Below, in pieces: positions 1 to 5,412 of a stretch of 5,425 bases of DNA. The stretch is from positions 1 to 5,425 of the forward strand of contig DAAJ01000051.1 of NCBI GenBank assembly GCA_001701115.1, read 5' to 3'. Every line of letters starts with the position of its first letter. The first letter of the stretch is position 1. Under the pieces are notes generated by a model. That model had not been told where the DNA came from and searched no databases. It saw nothing but the letters and a program-made list of their open reading frames with translations. Both the position numbers and the translations under genes were made by a program. This stretch comes from Bacteroidales bacterium GP2 (GTDB taxonomy: Bacteria > Bacteroidota > Bacteroidia > Bacteroidales > Muribaculaceae).

Positions 1-49
1 GGTGGAGTTTGCCAGTCGGACGGTCTCCGGTAAGTATGATTTTTTCCAT
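1..49 (-). CDS. trpS: Tryptophanyl-tRNA synthetase, N-terminal fragment
   Basis: The first 16 codons of a minus-strand gene run off the left edge. Read from the ATG at 49-47 they give MEKIILTGDRPTGKLH. This is the characteristic start of one branch of bacterial tryptophan-tRNA ligases: a first beta strand followed by the GDRPTGKLH segment that leads into the class I HIGH signature, whose remaining residues lie outside the window. The enzyme charges tRNA-Trp with tryptophan using ATP in the cytoplasm. The ATG fits the family start exactly. The gene follows the large receptor gene in the same direction, but a terminator (171-215) and a separate promoter-like box (99-107) lie between them, so it is probably expressed on its own. 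The rest of the protein cannot be seen; the assignment rests on this short but distinctive stretch. Confidence 0.85.
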   Translation of the reverse strand, partial: MEKIILTGDRPTGKLH

Positions 50-71
50 AAGATAAATATTCTTTAGCATT

Positions 72-93
72 GGAATCTTTGTTTTATGATTCC
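72..93 (-). other. Small hairpin in the trpS leader
   Basis: A perfect 6-bp inverted repeat (GGAATC at 72-77 and GATTCC at 88-93) with a 10-nt A-rich loop lies between the trpS promoter box and its start codon. If transcription starts near 93, the hairpin sits at the very 5' end of the mRNA. It may protect the transcript or be chance. No T-box or tryptophan-leader features are visible. Confidence 0.25.
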
Positions 94-98
94 GGAGT

Positions 99-135
99 GC
101 AAAAATAATAAATATTGTCTGTATCTCCTCAACAA
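99..135 (-). promoter_or_regulatory. trpS: Putative promoter of trpS
   Basis: On the minus strand, positions 107-99 read TATTTTTGC, an exact match to the Bacteroidetes sigma-ABfr -7 consensus TAnnTTTG. TTG triplets at 135-133 and 132-130 lie about 22-25 bases upstream and could serve as a loose -33 element. Transcription would start near position 93, giving a leader of about 45 nt before the trpS ATG. The spacing to the -33 element is slightly long, so the -7 box carries most of the weight. Confidence 0.5.
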
Positions 136-170
136 TACCCGTTACATTGAGTTTTGCCGCATAATGCAGG

Positions 171-215
171 ATAAAAAGCGCGCCACAAAAGCAGAAATAA
201 ATCTTTTGTGGCGCG
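171..215 (-). terminator. Intrinsic terminator of the receptor gene
   Basis: A perfect 13-bp inverted repeat (CGCGCCACAAAAG at 179-191 and its complement at 203-215) encloses an 11-nt loop. On the minus strand it is followed by C and then five T residues (177-173). It lies about 28 bases after the stop codon of the large receptor gene and before the trpS promoter. The plus strand has no T tract after the stem, so it acts leftward. Confidence 0.88.
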
Positions 216-242
216 GCTTGTTGTGGAGCAGACGTTATGTCT

Positions 243-3191
243 TTACTTCTTTTTCTTGGGTTTAGCGTCGAATCGATAGCTCATAGACGCCATTATGTAG
301 CGCGGAAGGGTATTCTTCCATGTCTCAGACCTGCCGGTGGTGTTGACCAGTGATGACACGCTTTTAACAGAGTTCAGTATGTCATATGCCGTGAGTTTGA
401 AAGCTATTTTACCTTTCATTATGCTTTTGGAGACAGTTGCGTTCCAAAGCCATTCGTTTTCGTTCATCACATCATCAGCAAATCCGCGGCGGAATGTTGT
501 GTTGAGCGATGTGTTTGCCTCTATGTTGTAAGGAAGCCTCAGGTTTCCGGTAATTCCAAATCCGAAGTTCTTCGGGTTAAGATTGTTGAAGCTTTCAAGC
601 GGTGAGCGGATGCCGTTCCATCCCTGGGAATACACCAGTCCGATAGTGCTTCCCTGCTTGAATTTATAGGTGAGGCGCAAACGTCCGGACATGTGCCGGT
701 TGTAGACTGTATTTTTTACAGGAGCAGCCATTACCGAAGCATAATTTATGATTCTGTGGTATTCGCCATATAGCATGCCGTAAAGTTCGAGTTGCTGCCG
801 CGGACCCACCTGTATTACATACTGCATGTAGGAGTCTATATGCCAGTTGCCGTTCACATTTTCCGGTTTGCTGATCGTTACCCCGGTTGCAGGGTCGTAT
901 GTACGCGCCATGGCAATTGTGTTTTCATCTATATAAAGATGGGCGTCCCAGTAGAACGATGCCCTGTTGGCGGCACGGCTGAACCTGCGGAACATTCCGG
1001 TAAACTTGTAGTTTGTGGAATTCTTGAGCCCGTCCGGATTTCCGCAAAAGATATTAAATGGGTCAGAATTATCCACAGTGTTCAACAGGTATGTCAGGCT
1101 GGGAGTGGAAATGCTGTAGTTGGCTGAAATGCTTGCGTTGAGGTAGCGGATTTTGTTTGCTGAGGAGAATGACACCTGCATAAAAGGAGTCAATCTGTTT
1201 GAAATCCGGCTTACTGTCTCGTCCATGATTGTGGGCTTGACATAATGCAGTTCGTCATCGCTGTGGATGCCTGTAAGTGACAGTTGTGCCATCCATGTGG
1301 GATTAAGTGTGGAATCACCGGGCGCTAACGGCTGGCGGGAGAAAAACGCAGATATGGATGAACTGAGGCTCCTGGTTGTGGGAGTGGAGTAACGGGTGTT
1401 CTCCCAGTCACGACGGGCATCCTCCGGTTCATATAATCCCGGCAGGCGGTCCATGGATTCCACCTTCTCCGATATATAATAGTCGATGTCATTCCGGCTA
1501 TTGGCGTAGGAGTAACTTGCACTCGCGTTGAGGTTTATCTGTTTGGAAATCTCATCGCTCATAAAGTTTCTGTTGTAGTTATACGTGAGGCTTGTGCTCA
1601 TGTTCTTCCGTCTTGTTGACGAAGGCTGGTAGCGGTCCGATACTTGTGGAATAGCGTTCTGGTCACCGAGTGGTCCTATGGTCTGCTTGTAAAGAGTGCG
1701 GTCTTTCATCGGAGCATCGTAATATACCCCGGTGGTGTACAATGCCAGATAACCGCGCCATTTCTTTGGACGGATCATTAAGGTTGCTGATATTTTGGTA
1801 TCAATCCATGTGTCATGCTGCGCGCGGAGTGAGTGGAGTGCCGTGAGCATGTCCTTGGTGAAGGAGCTTTCAGAGCCTCGCGAGAAGATTTGCTCAACCG
1901 CCTCGCCCATGTACGTTTCCTCGGGATTGGTTGTGAAGTTTGCCGACCGGTCGTTGTACCCCCGGTTGCGCACCAGCCAGTCAATTACCGGTGAAACCGA
2001 CACGTTCACATAGTCTCCCTTGTATGTGAAATAGTGGTTTGACATGAGATGGTTTTTCTTCTCCTTGCGCAGGTTTATAGCACGGCGGTATATATCACCG
2101 GTGGGATAATATTCACTTGTGCTAGTTATCTTTTCGGAATTGACATCCTCATGCGTGACAGTGACATTGCCGCTGGCACGGATACGCTTGGAGTTGTCGT
2201 AGTTATAATCCAGACCTCCCATTTTTATATTGAGCAATCCATCCTCTTTCCATCCGTTGCCCCAGTCTCCGGCAGATGAAGCCTTGTCTGTGTCACCGAC
2301 GTTATTGGCGTTGACAAAAGCGCCCAGTCGGAATTTGTTGGTATATCCGAGTCCGAATCCCCGGGCGCGGTAGCGGTCGGATGTGCCTATTCCAGCCTCG
2401 GCATTTGCCATCCAGCCGGTATTATACTCTTTTTTGAGGTTTACATCCATCACAAGGTTCTGGTCATCTTCCCTCACATCTATTTTTGCATCGGAGGCTG
2501 TTATATTTGCATCGTCAGCACGTTTGTCATATACCTGCACATTCTTGACCGTATATGCCGGCAGGTTCTGTAGCGCCACTTTGGGATCGCCTTTGAAAAA
2601 GTCCTTGCCGTTGACAAGTAGTTCTTTAACCTTACGACCGTTTACGGTGATTACGCCATCGCCATCAATTATGGCGCCGGGGAGCTGGCGCACGAGCGCA
2701 TCAAGCATCGAGCCCTCGTTGAGCTGGAATGCTCCCGCGTCATACTCAATCGTATCCCCCTTCATTACCATTTTAACACGAGTTGCTGTGACAGTGACCT
2801 CCTTTAGTTCCTTAAACCTTTCTTTTTCCATCACAAAAGAGCCGATAAATTTCACCTCTTCGCCCATATTTGCGATTTTGAAATTCTTTACTATCGGTTC
2901 GTAACCCTCTTTTTCCAACAAGATGCTATAGTTGCCGAGACCAGACTGAACCATTATTCGGAATTGTCCCCCGATCACGATGTTTTTATCAGGAACACCA
3001 CCAAGAATCTTGTATTTTAATTTGGTTGTGTCGCCATCTTTGCTCACGCTGACTTCAACACTGTCAACAGGATTATAAACCTTGTCATAGATATAGCCGC
3101 GAATTAAGAAACGTGACAAATCCTTTGCCGCGATATTTGCAGATACGCATGCAGCAACCAAAGCAATGCAGAATAGGATAAACCGTCTCAT
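243..3191 (-). CDS. TonB-dependent receptor-like outer-membrane protein
   Basis: A complete 982-residue outer-membrane protein. Residues 1-22 form a signal peptide (MRR, then a hydrophobic core); VAAC at 12-15 also fits a lipobox, but signal peptidase I cleavage near 22 is more usual for this family. Residues about 27-122 look like a divergent carboxypeptidase-regulatory-like beta-sandwich. Residues about 129-255 form the plug-like region, with family landmarks EVTVTATR (131-138), KGDTIEY (144-150), GSMLDALVRQLPG (160-172), LLVNGKDFFKGDP (191-203) and LPAYTVKNVQVYDK (210-223). The rest is an aromatic-rich beta barrel ending in ASMSYRF, a C-terminal beta signal, then a short KPKKKK tail. The family (outer membrane beta-barrel / TonB-dependent receptor of Bacteroidetes, as in PF14905) lies in the outer membrane; the ligand is unknown. 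No SusD-like gene or sugar enzymes are adjacent, so a polysaccharide-utilisation role is not indicated. The gene is monocistronic, with terminators on both sides. It starts at ATG 3191-3189 without a clear Shine-Dalgarno sequence. Confidence 0.9.
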   Translation of the reverse strand: MRRFILFCIALVAACVSANIAAKDLSRFLIRGYIYDKVYNPVDSVEVSVSKDGDTTKLKYKILGGVPDKNIVIGGQFRIMVQSGLGNYSILLEKEGYEPIVKNFKIANMGEEVKFIGSFVMEKERFKELKEVTVTATRVKMVMKGDTIEYDAGAFQLNEGSMLDALVRQLPGAIIDGDGVITVNGRKVKELLVNGKDFFKGDPKVALQNLPAYTVKNVQVYDKRADDANITASDAKIDVREDDQNLVMDVNLKKEYNTGWMANAEAGIGTSDRYRARGFGLGYTNKFRLGAFVNANNVGDTDKASSAGDWGNGWKEDGLLNIKMGGLDYNYDNSKRIRASGNVTVTHEDVNSEKITSTSEYYPTGDIYRRAINLRKEKKNHLMSNHYFTYKGDYVNVSVSPVIDWLVRNRGYNDRSANFTTNPEETYMGEAVEQIFSRGSESSFTKDMLTALHSLRAQHDTWIDTKISATLMIRPKKWRGYLALYTTGVYYDAPMKDRTLYKQTIGPLGDQNAIPQVSDRYQPSSTRRKNMSTSLTYNYNRNFMSDEISKQINLNASASYSYANSRNDIDYYISEKVESMDRLPGLYEPEDARRDWENTRYSTPTTRSLSSSISAFFSRQPLAPGDSTLNPTWMAQLSLTGIHSDDELHYVKPTIMDETVSRISNRLTPFMQVSFSSANKIRYLNASISANYSISTPSLTYLLNTVDNSDPFNIFCGNPDGLKNSTNYKFTGMFRRFSRAANRASFYWDAHLYIDENTIAMARTYDPATGVTISKPENVNGNWHIDSYMQYVIQVGPRQQLELYGMLYGEYHRIINYASVMAAPVKNTVYNRHMSGRLRLTYKFKQGSTIGLVYSQGWNGIRSPLESFNNLNPKNFGFGITGNLRLPYNIEANTSLNTTFRRGFADDVMNENEWLWNATVSKSIMKGKIAFKLTAYDILNSVKSVSSLVNTTGRSETWKNTLPRYIMASMSYRFDAKPKKKK

Positions 3192-3305
3192 TTAAAGTGA
3201 TAGATGATTGTTACGTGATAATGTTTCCTGTAAAATAGTTGCCATTAGCCGCATCGCAGGATTTTTACTCCATATCGTTTTTCGGCTTGTTGGTAGCAAT
3301 TATTC

Positions 3306-3314
3306 GCGAAGATA
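3306..3314 (-). promoter_or_regulatory. Weak -7 promoter box for the receptor gene
   Basis: On the minus strand, positions 3314-3306 read TATCTTCGC, one base from the Bacteroidetes TAnnTTTG -7 box. It lies between the terminator of the upstream small gene and the receptor ATG, and would give a leader of about 110 nt. No TTG is seen at the expected -33 distance, so the call is tentative. Confidence 0.33.
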
Positions 3315-3352
3315 CATATTTCTCTTAATATAGCCCTTCCTCTCCCAAAGAA

Positions 3353-3385
3353 TCAAAAAAATACCGGTTATATTTCTATAACCGG
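3353..3385 (-). terminator. Intrinsic terminator after the 68-residue protein gene
   Basis: A perfect 9-bp stem (3364-3372 paired with 3377-3385) is closed on the minus strand by a GAAA tetraloop of the stable GNRA type. It is followed leftward by TATTTTTTTG (3363-3354). It lies 43 bases after the stop of the 68-residue gene and upstream of the receptor gene. It therefore ends that transcript and supports the small gene being real. The plus strand lacks a T tract after the stem. Confidence 0.85.
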
Positions 3386-3428
3386 ATTAGGCATGATATA
3401 TCACTTTCAGTATTATAAGGACTAGAAT

Positions 3429-3635
3429 TTAAATGATACAGGCTGCCAATAAAAGGATTACGCCGGCAATTATTGTAATCAAGCAATAGTTTCTATATAA
3501 TTGCATTGCTCTTTTCTTCTGCGTGAATTTTTCTGAGTCATCTTTGACAGATAATCTTTTTGACGCTTGAAAAGCAAGTGCCAACCATCCGATTATCGTT
3601 AGGGATATTCCTATCCACATTAAAATGCTTGCCAT
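3429..3635 (-). CDS. Small two-helix membrane protein, unknown function
   Basis: A 68-residue protein whose family I do not recognise. Residues about 4-23 (LMWIGISLTIIGWLALAF) and 49-68 (YCLITIIAGVILLLAACII region) are strongly hydrophobic and should form two inner-membrane helices. The 25-residue linker between them is rich in Lys and Arg (K26, R27, K31, K36, K40, K41, R42, R48). By the positive-inside rule it lies in the cytoplasm, so both ends face the periplasm. The gene is followed by a well-formed terminator (3353-3385), and its composition is that of a real membrane protein, which argues against a chance ORF. The start at 3635-3633 is the first ATG in frame with the hydrophobic helix; no Shine-Dalgarno sequence is seen, as is usual in Bacteroidetes. 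No clear promoter was found in the divergent spacer. A small envelope or regulatory peptide is possible, but no function can be assigned. Confidence 0.72.
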   Translation of the reverse strand: MASILMWIGISLTIIGWLALAFQASKRLSVKDDSEKFTQKKRAMQLYRNYCLITIIAGVILLLAACII

Positions 3636-3702
3636 TATATAAGTTTTTCCATTATAACAAGGGAAATAAGCCTTTGGTTGTTAGTAGCGCCATTTGGTCA
3701 TC

Positions 3703-3716
3703 AGGCTTAGGCTTAG
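3703..3716. repeat. Short tandem and inverted repeats in the divergent spacer
   Basis: The 228-base spacer between the two divergent small membrane-protein genes (3636-3863) contains a tandem AGGCTTA repeat (3703-3716). Its first copy is also an inverted match to TAAGCCT at 3667-3673. This could be a weak regulatory site acting on the divergent genes, or chance. Apart from the promoter at 3784-3816 nothing else was recognised in the spacer. Confidence 0.25.
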
Positions 3717-3783
3717 TAAATGTCCCGGAGGTTCCATATTAATGTCATTTCATCTATAAAATCCAAATTATCAGTATAACAAC

Positions 3784-3816
3784 TTTCTATTATCTAATAA
3801 TTATTGCTATTTTTGC
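3784..3816 (+). promoter_or_regulatory. Promoter of the 93-residue membrane protein gene
   Basis: Positions 3808-3816 read TATTTTTGC, an exact Bacteroidetes -7 box (TAnnTTTG). TTTC at 3784-3787 lies 20 bases upstream and is one base from the -33 element TTTG at the expected spacing. Transcription would begin near 3822, about 40 bases before the start codon of the plus-strand gene at 3864. Confidence 0.6.
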
Positions 3817-3863
3817 CTATATATTTATGCGCCGCAGTATTTGACAGAAACATTTAACAAGCT

Positions 3864-4145
3864 ATGAGAGATTATTTCCATCATCGTGACGAAATAAACA
3901 GGTTGTTCAACGCTCCAAAGTATAGGGGATTGAAATATTCGGCATTGATAGTGATTGCGGTTGCCATTGCAGCCCAAATAGCAACTATTATATGGCTTGA
4001 CGACATTCCCAGCCGTACAATTCTGTTTATCCGCGGATGTGTCGGTGTTGCCGCAATAGTTTTTGTAGTGTTAGTTGCTATCTTGGCGTATAAGGTTTAC
4101 TCTGAATATTTTACCGGTCAGTCTAAGAATACGCATTCTCATTAA
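3864..4145 (+). CDS. Small two-helix membrane protein, unknown function
   Basis: A 93-residue protein whose family I do not recognise. An amphipathic, charged N-terminus (residues 1-24, with HH at 6-7 and several Arg/Lys) precedes two hydrophobic segments at about 25-45 (YSALIVIAVAIAAQIATIIW) and 52-76 (TILFIRGCVGVAAIVFVVLV region). These are joined by a short acidic loop (LDDIPSR). The C-terminus is polar and His-rich (ends HSH). It should be an inner-membrane hairpin with both ends in the cytoplasm. A good promoter lies 48 bases upstream of the ATG, which supports a real gene. It is transcribed away from the 68-residue membrane-protein gene and converges on the FrnE-like gene, so no operon partner suggests a role. 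No enzyme motif is visible. Confidence 0.72.
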   Translation: MRDYFHHRDEINRLFNAPKYRGLKYSALIVIAVAIAAQIATIIWLDDIPSRTILFIRGCVGVAAIVFVVLVAILAYKVYSEYFTGQSKNTHSH

Positions 4146-4163
4146 ATAACAGCCTCATCACTT

Positions 4164-4188
4164 ACCTATACAATATAATAATATAGGT
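4164..4188. terminator. Weak hairpin between convergent genes
   Basis: A 7-bp inverted repeat (ACCTATA at 4164-4170, TATAGGT at 4182-4188) lies in the 50-base gap where the plus-strand 93-residue gene and the minus-strand FrnE-like gene converge. Its position suggests a shared bidirectional terminator. It is AT-rich, has an 11-nt loop and lacks a T tract on either side, so it is not a canonical intrinsic terminator. Confidence 0.35.
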
Positions 4189-4195
4189 GGATGTC

Positions 4196-4825
4196 TTATG
4201 ATAAAGCTTCCTTCATTGCTTCTTGGCTGATTACTCCTTGAAGCACTTTTGTGTTGTCAAAAACCATGTATGGGATAAGGTCGAAATCCTTGCGCTGGTC
4301 AACTTCCTGCTCTTCTGCTTTTACCTGGTTGCCATACTCATCACTCTCAAGAACCGCTTTCACTCCGGATTTATCTAAACCGCATTTCTCAGCTATTGAT
4401 AGCAGGACGTTATGATCAGATAGCCTGAGATTTTCAATGAAATTAGCGTGGAAGAGGGTGAAATTCAGTTTAATCACCAACTCTTGTGATGCAGTAGCTT
4501 GTGCATATTCCATCAATCTGTGCGCATCAAAAGTGCTGCATACCTGTGTGGTGGCAAGTTTATAGTCAAGTCCTACGTTTGCAGCCATAGTGGTGATTTT
4601 TTCCATCAGGTGTTCAGTCTGTTCCTCCGTATATTGATGCCCCGCCATAAAATGCTGCGTCATGGTCTCTGTGGGAATCACAGGCGCATTCGGGTCAAGT
4701 TGATACGATAAGAATTGAATCTTGACTTTATCTGACAGCCCTTCCTCTTTTATAATATCCATTAATTGTGTTTCTCCCATATATGAGTAGGGGCATGCGT
4801 AGTCAGCCCAAATTTTTATATTCAT
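4196..4825 (-). CDS. DsbA/FrnE-like oxidoreductase with a CxxS active site
   Basis: A complete 209-residue thioredoxin-fold protein of the DsbA-like FrnE/HCCA-isomerase superfamily. The order of elements is typical: first beta strand and active site (IKIWADYACPYSYMG, residues 3-17), the SYQLDPNAP strand (40-48) matching the family F-x-L-x-P-x-A-P motif, an all-helical insertion with STFDAHRLMEYA (97-108), and the cis-proline strand IPYMVFDN (184-191). Length is normal for the family, and there is no signal peptide, so it is cytoplasmic. Members usually carry CPWC or CPFC; here C11-P12-Y13-S14 has serine in place of the second cysteine. C96 and C148 are the only other cysteines. Such a monothiol site would favour disulfide isomerase, glutathione-mixed-disulfide or isomerase-like chemistry over dithiol oxidation (inference). 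Substrate unknown. The ATG at 4825-4823 places the first strand as in homologues. The gene stands alone. Confidence 0.87.
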   Translation of the reverse strand: MNIKIWADYACPYSYMGETQLMDIIKEEGLSDKVKIQFLSYQLDPNAPVIPTETMTQHFMAGHQYTEEQTEHLMEKITTMAANVGLDYKLATTQVCSTFDAHRLMEYAQATASQELVIKLNFTLFHANFIENLRLSDHNVLLSIAEKCGLDKSGVKAVLESDEYGNQVKAEEQEVDQRKDFDLIPYMVFDNTKVLQGVISQEAMKEALS

Positions 4826-4903
4826 AGTTTTCGTTTTTGCTTGTTAGGTAGGAATAGTCCTATTACTGTTACTATACTAACAAAATACACCGCCTTACTG
4901 TTT

Positions 4904-4911
4904 TATCTTTG
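4904..4911 (+). promoter_or_regulatory. Possible -7 promoter box facing right
   Basis: TATCTTTG matches the Bacteroidetes TAnnTTTG -7 consensus exactly. No TTG is present at the usual -33 distance. Transcription would begin near 4918 and run into the gene-poor region that ends at the hairpin 5265-5292. It lies upstream of, and points away from, the FrnE-like gene. Confidence 0.4.
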
Positions 4912-4917
4912 ACTCCC

Positions 4918-5295
4918 CCTTGTTTATTCTGTGAAATATGTGTGAGATGCTCCGCTTAGTTCAGACCGAGAAACGGAGTGAGACTTTCCGGCAGATCAAA
5001 GCTCAAATCGTGGGGTATCTGCGTAGCGGGTCGTTCAATTCTTGTGCCAATGAGGATAGAACGGAGCTTGCTCCAGTTATGTCGAGTGCAACCGAATTTT
5101 GGTGTAACCAATTCGCCACCGATGAAATCAAGACCTTATGTTTGCTCCAGTGTAGCGGCTCTAAGGTTATAGGGCGGCAGAACAGCGGCTCATACTTGCT
5201 CAGAAGAGGTAAAATAATTTTCGAGGTTACACCTCTATCGCTCTCCGAATTACTTCCTAACAACAAAAGCCCTCCCAAATGGGAAGGCTTTTCTA
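4918..5295 (+). ncRNA. Candidate non-coding transcript, about 375 nt
   Basis: This stretch of more than 300 bases holds no protein gene I can defend. It starts just after a plus-strand -7 box (4904-4911) and ends at a strong hairpin with a T-rich 3' side (5265-5292). Inside are several local hairpins: CTCCG/CGGAG (4950-4978 region), a CTTG-loop hairpin at 5060-5078, and two competing stems around 5205-5236. ORFs of 64-120 codons exist in three frames, two plus and one minus, which points to a low stop density, not to a gene. The longest reads through the terminator stem to a stop at 5298-5300, unlike a real gene. It does not match the conserved sequences of tmRNA, RNase P RNA or SRP RNA that I know. 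It could be a small RNA, a decayed gene, or a conserved repeat; strand and extent are inferred only. Confidence 0.3.
5265..5292. terminator. Strong hairpin terminator, possibly bidirectional
   Basis: A 12-bp stem (5265-5276 with 5281-5292) has AAAA/TTTT ends and a 4-nt loop, the classic bidirectional terminator design. On the minus strand the single irregular pair is a G-U wobble; on the plus strand it is an A-C mismatch, so the minus-strand RNA folds better. The downstream tails are TTTTCTATTTA on plus and TTTTGTTGTT on minus. It could end a rightward transcript from 4918 or a leftward one from the tRNA-like units. Confidence 0.75.
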
Positions 5296-5299
5296 TTTA

Positions 5300-5313
5300 G
5301 CGGAAAGACAGGG
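5300..5313. repeat. 14-bp direct repeat, inner copy
   Basis: GCGGAAAGACAGGG occurs here and again at 5412-5425, 112 bases apart, the second copy ending exactly at the window edge. On the minus strand each copy reads as a tRNA-like 3' end and is followed within 3-7 bases by a terminator hairpin, so the repeat is part of a larger tandem unit. Confidence 0.8.
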
Positions 5314-5380
5314 ATTCTTGCTTCGCAAGCGCTTCGCGATAACGGACCCTTCCAGGGTTCTCATCTCCGTCTTTCTACGC
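5300..5380 (-). pseudogene. Cloverleaf, degenerate tRNA-Ser-like element
   Basis: On the minus strand this segment folds into three hairpins closed by a long terminal stem. The closing stem pairs GCG and GAAAGAC at the 5' end with GTCTTTC and CGC at the 3' end, with a 2-nt bulge and further pairs inside. The inner arms are ACCCT-GGA-AGGGT, CGC-GAA-GCG and CTTGC-GAA-GCAAG. The first can also be read as a 7-nt anticodon loop CTGGAAG with T33, anticodon GGA (serine) and A37; the two GAA-loop hairpins would replace the variable and T arms. The 3' end, AATCCCTGTCTTTCCG, looks like a tRNA T-stem, acceptor strand and discriminator G. A D arm and a proper T-stem partner are missing, and position 1 mispairs, so it cannot be a normal tRNA. 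It may be a decayed tRNA-Ser copy or a structured repeat. The palindromic arms make coincidence possible. Confidence 0.4.
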
Positions 5381-5408
5381 AAAAAGAGCAACCTTGCGGC
5401 TGCTCTTT
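5376..5408 (-). terminator. Intrinsic terminator of the gene at the right edge
   Basis: On the minus strand an 11-bp stem with one G-U pair (5408-5398 paired with 5393-5383) is capped by a GCAA tetraloop of the GNRA type. The stem ends in TTT, which with TT at 5382-5381 gives five T residues. It starts 4 bases after the tRNA-like 3' end at 5413. On the plus strand the stem has a mismatch and the T run is short, so it acts leftward on whatever lies beyond the right edge. Confidence 0.8.
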
Positions 5409-5412
5409 ATTG

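Noticed and set aside
2383..2904. 173-codon plus-strand ORF
   Set aside because: Antisense to the plug region of the receptor gene, which has clear family motifs. The Ser-rich translation is a shadow of the real frame.
3560..3742. 60-codon plus-strand ORF
   Set aside because: It overlaps the start of the 68-residue membrane protein gene on the opposite strand and has no promoter or motif of its own.
4849..4862. 5-bp hairpin (TAGGA/TCCTA) upstream of the FrnE-like gene
   Set aside because: Too short and AT-rich to call an operator. No second copy or known regulator motif supports it.
4880..4890. TATTTTG on the minus strand as a promoter for the FrnE-like gene
   Set aside because: It is one base short of the TAnnTTTG spacing and has no -33 element, so no promoter was called for that gene.
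5003..5278. 91-codon minus-strand ORF
   Set aside because: Its start lies inside the terminator hairpin 5265-5292 and it shows no recognisable motif. It is open in the same stop-poor stretch as competing ORFs.
4938..5300. 120-codon plus-strand ORF
   Set aside because: It reads through the terminator stem and stops only at 5298-5300. It overlaps a 91-codon ORF on the other strand and a 64-codon ORF in another plus frame, and its protein shows no domain or membrane pattern. Probably non-coding.
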